From NCBI GenBank assembly GCA_949752745.1, contig OX457026.1, positions 48,640,456-48,704,455 on the forward strand: a stretch of DNA of 64,000 nucleotides, given 5' to 3'. A program made the translations under genes and the position numbers. The notes beneath the pieces were generated by a model that was not told where the DNA came from, did no database searches, and worked only from the letters and a program-made list of their open reading frames with translations. Below are positions 59,386 through 64,000 of this stretch, in pieces (within the stretch, counting starts at the first letter, position 1; each line of letters starts with the position of its first letter). The DNA is from Protula sp. h YS-2021. Lineage: Eukaryota > Annelida > Polychaeta > Sabellida > Serpulidae.

Positions 59386-59819
59386 ATGGAGGACTATTTG
59401 TTGGATTATGAACCCATCACATATGGATTCTCATATATGAGAAACTTATGTGATGAGATTGTGCTAAGACATTTTGGAAAGTATGTCATACTTTCGCCTG
59501 ACGACCAATCCGTGTTGAAGGATCATCTAGACAAGTTGAGGATGCCCGGCTTTCTCCCTGTACTCTCAAATGAATCAGAAGTGCGTGTGACTCCGTCTAG
59601 ACGTGTTTGTACAATTTCGCCAACATGACGAACTTACAGAACACTACGACATCATCACCCTCAGCACAGTGGAATGGAAGGCGCTGTTACAAGCATTGGA
59701 TTGGGAAGAACCTTATGCTTGAATTCAAAGAGGAAGGAATACAACTTATGCGGGGTAGCAAATCCATTGAGCTGACACATCCCATGTGTGTGATGGACAT
59801 AGACATTAATGAAGATTGA
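59386..59819 (+). pseudogene. Small unknown Polinton gene with two frameshifts
   Basis: ATG 59386 starts MEDYLLDYEPITYGFSYMRN. Near 59605 the coding signal moves to a second frame (VQFRQHDELTEHYDIITLST then VEWKALLQAL), and near 59720 to a third that ends at 59819 with LEFKEEGIQLMRGSK and an acidic tail. About 144 codons in all. The middle part (FRQ, then ITLS..EWKALL) has the rhythm of a PC4-like domain, which would make it a divergent third member; this is weak. Function unknown. Confidence 0.42.
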
Positions 59820-59999
59820 TATGAACTGAAACTGTCTGAACATGAAACTTTTACAGTGATAAAGTTTGGTGATGTGAGTTATGTGAGTTTTCATAGCATT
59901 TACAAATGTGAGTGTAATGTCTATGATACATATATTAATTTAGATTCTAATGAATGGCATTCATTGATCAATGTATTGAATGCATTTAGTGACATGTAT

Positions 60000-60196
60000 T
60001 GAATGTGTTTTGTAAATAGAGTTTGTAAATAAAAGTTTGCAAATAACAGTTTGTAAATAAGAGTTTGTAAATAGAGTTTGTAAATATAAGTTTGTAGATA
60101 AGAGTTTGTAAATAGAGTTTTGTAAATAAAAATTTGTAAATAGAGTTTGTAAATAGAGTTTGTAAATAAGAGTTTGTAAATAGAGTTTGAAACACA
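60000..60196. repeat. 13-14-bp repeat GTTTGTAAATA.AGA between convergent gene groups
   Basis: About 13 copies of TTTGTAAATA(A)GAG lie between the + and - gene groups. GTAAATA fits the forkhead consensus RYAAAYA, but AT-rich chance matches are easy. AATAAA follows on + at about 60197 and on - at about 60224, so this is the convergent 3' end region. Confidence 0.85.
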
Positions 60197-60339
60197 ATAA
60201 ACAAGACAGTTGTTTGAAACTTGGTTTTTTATTGATCATCAAAATTGAACAATTATCAACAACTTAATTAATATAACTAACTTAACTAATATAAGTTAAC
60301 TACAACTTAACTACAACAACAACAACAACAACAGCAACA

Positions 60340-60774
60340 CTAATAAAACAAAGGCTTATAATGTCTGTATACAAAATCCTTTACAATAAAATCACCATCC
60401 TTTCTTTTTAATATATTGACAATATCAAACATACTCTGATCTCGAGCTCTATGCAATATACGATATACACAATAAAAACCACATGACGATGATATTTGTG
60501 TTTGAAATGATACGGAATTATACACATAGTCATTTCTCAAAAACGTTTCTAAACGATCATCTAGAGGTAAAAGTCCATAAGAGTCAAAATATTCTACAGG
60601 ATCTTTGTCATGATACACTGCCACCCAATGTTCTCCTGGTTCATCTTGATCGTCTGTGTGGATGACATAGGCATCGCGTTGTAAAGACGATAACTGGTTC
60701 ATGGCAAACACGGTTTGAAACAAGTCTTTTGTCATGACATGGCTCAATATGGCATCAATCTGCTTCGTGTTCAT
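60340..60774 (-). CDS. Adenovirus-type maturation cysteine protease
   Basis: 144 residues from ATG 60772-60774, uninterrupted. Matches the short Polinton version of the adenain (C5/Ulp1-like) protease, which cleaves capsid precursors. Expected active-site elements are visible: His in GEHWVAVY (about residue 48), acidic residue in EYFDSYG (about 60-65), Gln in FQTQISS and Cys in SSCGFYCVYRI (about 98). An N-terminal MNTKQIDAIL is typical. It is the first gene on the - side of the convergence and the last in the capsid group. An intact catalytic set next to a broken capsid gene suggests recent or uneven decay. Confidence 0.9.
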   Translation of the reverse strand: MNTKQIDAILSHVMTKDLFQTVFAMNQLSSLQRDAYVIHTDDQDEPGEHWVAVYHDKDPVEYFDSYGLLPLDDRLETFLRNDYVYNSVSFQTQISSSCGFYCVYRILHRARDQSMFDIVNILKRKDGDFIVKDFVYRHYKPLFY

Positions 60775-62142
60775 GACTGGTAGTCGAATTGGATGCTGCG
60801 ATTTGCACTAATTTCAAAAATTTTGTCAAATTCAGCATAGACGATAACATTGATTGTATGTTGCAAAGCCCTGCTAAAATTCATTTCTAGCCGCGAATTT
60901 CCATACTTGATTAGGGAAAAATGATCATCACCATCATAATCAGGTGTTAAGTCGAACGAAAATGAAGCATAACCTCTAGGCCAATCTTCCCGTTTTATGA
61001 TAGAACTTTTCTCGCCATTCAATCTATCAAACGATTTGTAAAGCGTTTCAAAAGTGTCCAGGTATTTGTTCTGTGTAATGGCAAGCTTGAGAGGTTTGGA
61101 TAGAACTGGTTCACCATCAGTGTACAGTTGCATTTAGTCTAGATCAAAATGTTTGAAATCATATGGATTTCTCAATGCTGTTCCACCAAAGGCTTCATTA
61201 TGAACCAGAGCAATGACAATGCGTTTTGGTAATTGACCCAGAAAGATGTTATCTTTCACAAAAGACTGAAATTCTGCTGGAATGGCCAAAACTTTATTCT
61301 TTTCTAGTGATGAGAAACTTGGCAGGACTTTTCATCAATGCATCTGTATGTCCTAACTGAATACCTGGACTAACCCTCACTTTGCGAATGGTTAAAAATG
61401 CCTCTTTCACTTCTACCTTATAGGTATTATTTGCAGCCATCAATACATGTTCATCTTTTTGTCTATGGAAACGCAATTTAAAACTGATGCCATTAGGAAG
61501 ATAATGATCCTGCTCAAACAAATTTACCCTTAAACCACCTTTTAGCACAAAATCACGGCTGAGACGTGTATGCAAATAACGATTATGTAAATCATTATTT
61601 CCTTGCTCAGCTAGGTCATCACCGTCAGCATTGACATGAAACCCTGATACATATCGTTCATGATTAGGTCTTTTCACCTCATAACTATTCATTGACCCAG
61701 CAGTATCCTTATACATGAGGCGCATAGAGCGCTCAGAATGGAGACTTTCTTCCGAATCATGAATGAGGTGAGAGATAATACTGGTATAACCATGGGTATT
61801 GTTACTATGGGATATCAATCGATCATTCAGAAACAACTCAATATTAGACCATAACCCATTTAACAAATCATTGATGCATGATACATTATCATCTGCGCCA
61901 CAGGCTGTTCCATCAGCCTTTACAATGCGACATATAATATGAAGTTTGCTGTTCTTTAAATCCAGATATTCTTCTGTACTCGCAGGAATGTAGAATTCTA
62001 TTGGAGCGCCTTCTCTAATGGTAGTGAGTGGTTGATAGTCAACATTATAACTTTTCTCTACAGCAGTTTGCGTCGGTGGTATGTGAAACCATTCCAATGG
62101 AGAAAGACTACATTCACACGAATGATTATGAATGAGAGACAT
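60771..62142 (-). pseudogene. Major capsid protein (double jelly-roll), broken
   Basis: This is the virion-type major capsid protein of Polintons, annotated in animal genomes as F54H12.2-like. Frame 1 runs from ATG 62140-62142 to TAA 61294-61296 (282 residues; IEFYIPASTEEYLDLKNSKL near residue 50 is the first jelly-roll signature). The homologous sequence continues one frame over (about 61290-61137; FLGQLPKRIVIALV is characteristic), hits an in-frame TAA at 61134-61136, and goes on from 61133 to 60771 with LSKPLKLAITQNKYLDTFET and the family-typical C-terminus. One frameshift plus one stop; total length (about 455 codons) is normal, so little is deleted. Its downstream end overlaps the protease start by 4 bp (ATGA). 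Confidence 0.9.
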
Positions 62143-62160
62143 GATTAAAAGATATCTTTT

Positions 62161-62487
62161 TTAATATTTTTTGATGTTATCCGTCTGGCTGTTTTTCGTC
62201 TTCTGACACGGTTGCACCCCCTTTTCAAGCATATCGCCAATCACATGCTGTGCAACTCGACCTGTAACATCTTTCGCGACATTCTTTGCAGCCTTTTTAA
62301 GATGTGGCGCAGCGATCTTAGCCCCTGCCTTAAGTAGTGGAATAGCTTTACGAGCCAGTGATCCCAGTATTGAACCAATACCATCGTCATATTGAATTCG
62401 CGCTCCTTTGAATCCTGGTAATTCCCCGTCCACTTGACGAAGAAAATGGTTGCGATATGCAGACGGATCGTTTGTGTAGGCTTTCAT
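62161..62487 (-). CDS. pVI/pX-like basic core or membrane-active capsid protein
   Basis: 108 residues from ATG 62485-62487. The central segment GIGSILGSLARKAIPLLKAG followed by Lys/Ala-rich helix (PHLKKAAKNVAKDVTG) is the short amphipathic pattern seen in a small virion protein encoded beside capsid genes in Polintons and adintoviruses, compared with adenovirus pVI/pX. Its start overlaps the stop of the penton-like gene (ATGA), suggesting coupled expression. Intact. Confidence 0.7.
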   Translation of the reverse strand: MKAYTNDPSAYRNHFLRQVDGELPGFKGARIQYDDGIGSILGSLARKAIPLLKAGAKIAAPHLKKAAKNVAKDVTGRVAQHVIGDMLEKGVQPCQKTKNSQTDNIKKY

Positions 62488-63248
62488 AATGCTTTTGGTC
62501 GAAAATGAAGTTTACAGATCACCTTTCCAGTTTGAAATGTAACATTATGGCCTGTGTCGTCCTTAATATTCATTTCTATCACGTCAAATTTGGACGTGTT
62601 TACAGGAACATAATGCGGTTCGCCGTAAGTTTTCATAACAATATCGACATCATGGCCTTGAATGGGAACAGAACGTAGCAAAGGAACATAATAATCGCCA
62701 ACAACTTGTGGTTCCCAAATGCTACAATACACATAAAGTGTATAAAAATCCTGTTTCACATCGGCTTTATGATCACCTGTACACGTTTCAGCATACCATT
62801 GATCTGGGATAAATCCTAAAATCTCAGCTAATCCTGCGGAGAATGACACTTCAAAGTTGTAATTTAGAAAAAGAAAAACTTGTGGTCTAATTTTATCATA
62901 CTTTAACCGAATAGCTTGTTTAAGATAATCTTTCATAGAATTAGCCGCTTCTTCATTCACTGCATTACATATCTCTTGTATGGTTCTGTAATAACCATAA
63001 GGAACAGTGATTGTGTCAAGGACAGAATCTGTCAGTTGTTGTTGTCGATACTGAATAGAATAGTCCATCCCATGTCTCATAGTTGTCCATGTATGTGGAT
63101 ATTGAATTTCGGCTAAAGCCACTTCATATTTTCCTTTCAGATAGATGGTTCGAGGCATATGAATTTGGTTATTCGAAGCCTTGTTGTTGGGATAATAGTT
63201 CATACTAGCATTGCTAGGCAAAGTAATGCAAAAACTTGTTGACTCCAT
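62484..63248 (-). CDS. Minor capsid (penton-like) protein
   Basis: 254 residues from ATG 63246-63248, uninterrupted. The N-terminus (MESTSFCITLPSNASMNYYP, then NKASNNQIHMPRTIYL, YEVALAEIQYPHTW) is characteristic of the conserved minor capsid gene (often called PX) next to the major capsid gene in Polintons; a single jelly-roll penton is the accepted model. The C-terminus ends KLHFRPKAL. It overlaps the pVI-like gene by 4 bp and, at its start, the small Cys-rich frame. Confidence 0.8.
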   Translation of the reverse strand: MESTSFCITLPSNASMNYYPNNKASNNQIHMPRTIYLKGKYEVALAEIQYPHTWTTMRHGMDYSIQYRQQQLTDSVLDTITVPYGYYRTIQEICNAVNEEAANSMKDYLKQAIRLKYDKIRPQVFLFLNYNFEVSFSAGLAEILGFIPDQWYAETCTGDHKADVKQDFYTLYVYCSIWEPQVVGDYYVPLLRSVPIQGHDVDIVMKTYGEPHYVPVNTSKFDVIEMNIKDDTGHNVTFQTGKVICKLHFRPKAL

Positions 63249-63477
63249 AATGACTATATGGTATATGTGCGTTGACGGAATGGATGTCTATATACATCAC
63301 TATAGCGCGCACCATTCGCATGTGTAAATGATGTTTCTCATCATCGTTCACATCATTATGATCTACATGGTCTATTACTTCTCTTTCACAACAAGCACTT
63401 GCACATCTTATTTTTATGTGATTTGTCGTTTCTTGACAACAACATAGCTCTTTAAGCCATGTTAAAAATTTTCCCAT
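63214..63477 (-). CDS. Small MG-start Cys-rich protein
   Basis: 87 residues from ATG 63475-63477. MGKFLTWLKELCCCQETTNH followed by IKIRCASACC gives a possible N-terminal myristoylation site plus seven cysteines in the first 30 residues, a layout I recall for small membrane-linked proteins of Polintons. After about residue 45 the sequence looks less conserved, so the frame may be shifted there. It overlaps the penton-like gene start by about 35 bp and the upstream gene end by 16 bp. Confidence 0.5.
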   Translation of the reverse strand: MGKFLTWLKELCCCQETTNHIKIRCASACCEREVIDHVDHNDVNDDEKHHLHMRMVRAIVMYIDIHSVNAHIPYSHYGVNKFLHYFA

Positions 63478-63999
63478 CCTTCAGGAAACTGTCTTTGTTG
63501 ACGCTGTTTCATTTCTGTTTTAATGTCGTCACGAGTGGTCTTTTTACTAAACATTGTTATTGGAATATTAGCATCTACAATTTCCTGGATAAACGGATGC
63601 CAACCATGTGGTATTGCTCGTTCTTTTCTTCTTGTCGCAACCAATGCTTCTTTCATCAAATCAACAATGTCAGAATTTGTAATGACATCGCCCGTTTTCA
63701 ACACAAGTTCATTCTTGTCTGTCCATTTTACACCATGTTTCTTCAGTTCTGCTAAAAGTTGTATTACTTTTCCATGATAGATAGGTTGAAAATGACTTAG
63801 AAATAACTTTTCTGGTTTTTCAGGAGATGGAACAGAGATTTGTCTGGATTGATTTATTCATAAATGACGACCAAGAAGTTGAGACATTTCCATGGCCTTT
63901 TCACGAGTTCGTTTCCCATGTAAAAGTTTATTTAATGCCACTATCTTTCTTTTCTAATAACATTTTGTATTCATATTCAGGAATGAGAACCATTTTCAT
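63462..63999 (-). pseudogene. Conserved Polinton protein of unknown function, broken
   Basis: ATG at 63997-63999 starts MKMVLIPEYEYKMLLEKKDS, then a frameshift (about 63930) leads to ALNKLLHGKRTREKAMEMSQ, a TGA near 63857, and a further open stretch to 63462 ending in PHGWHPFIQEIV and QFPEGWENF. Order and sequence style (short N-terminal strand, basic middle, GW..F motif) match a conserved unknown protein coded upstream of the capsid group in Polintons. One frameshift and one stop. Confidence 0.55.
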
Positions 64000-64000
64000 A

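Larger units (their letters stand above)
53830..64000. mobile_element. Larger Polinton/Maverick (adintovirus-like) element, left end to window edge
   Basis: The left terminus AGTAGTATGAAAACG matches the compact element, and TGTGACGTCATA occupies the same bases 33-44. Content: acidic unknown protein, family B DNA polymerase, PC4-like protein and two small genes on +; protease, major capsid, pVI-like, penton-like, small Cys-rich and conserved unknown proteins on -. The two groups converge at about 60,000-60,230. Protease plus capsid genes identify a Polinton rather than a simple transposon. Many frame breaks show it is an old, inactive copy. Integrase and packaging ATPase are not in view. Confidence 0.88.

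Overview
The window looks like animal nuclear DNA, probably from a marine invertebrate with a repeat-rich genome. One host gene is split by long introns, intergenic DNA is packed with minisatellites and short palindrome-headed repeats, and the right-hand third is made of Polinton/Maverick-type (adintovirus-like) DNA elements. I cannot name the species. Start codons below were checked for ATG, because some open frames only begin with GTG or TTG.

Positions 1-42,648 hold one recognisable host gene on the + strand: ribokinase (RBKS, PfkB family). Seven exons (5195-5327, 10547-10610, 11073-11135, 33942-34106, 41245-41336, 41950-42138, 42472-42648) have matching splice phases and give about 294 residues ending at a normal stop. 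The first exon (about 25-30 residues) is not visible and probably lies left of the window. The introns carry a 139-bp array (1-1095), a 65-bp array running up to the acceptor of the first visible exon (2505-5180), a 1.36-kb MITE with a TATATA duplication (12645-14000), a 5.8-kb array of 51-bp units with higher-order structure (16405-22220), two 2.85-kb copies of one non-autonomous element (29549-32411 and 38298-41140), a third copy of it carrying a decayed MULE transposon (34480-37560), and about a dozen palindrome-headed tandem repeat blocks.

Positions 45,502-51,044 are a compact 5.5-kb Polinton-type element with precise ends: termini AGTAGTAGG / CCTACTACT and a perfect 6-bp target duplication CTTCTT. 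It has no polymerase, integrase or capsid gene. Instead it carries two convergent genes, a broken C2H2 zinc-finger/acidic protein (+) and an intact PC4-like protein (-). Each is preceded by a copy of the same putative promoter: an array of the palindrome AACATGTT followed by TATATAAAA.

From 53,830 to the right edge lies a second, larger relative. Its left end shares the terminal sequence and has TGTGACGTCATA at the same position (bases 33-44). On the + strand it has an acidic unknown protein (broken), a family B DNA polymerase (broken, with catalytic motifs missing), a PC4-like gene and two small genes. On the - strand, converging, are an adenovirus-type protease, a major capsid protein (broken), a pVI-like basic protein, a penton-like minor capsid protein, a small MG-start Cys-rich protein and a broken conserved protein. 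Integrase and packaging ATPase are not seen and would lie beyond 64,000 if present. This copy is a fossil: several small genes remain open, but replication and capsid genes are disrupted.
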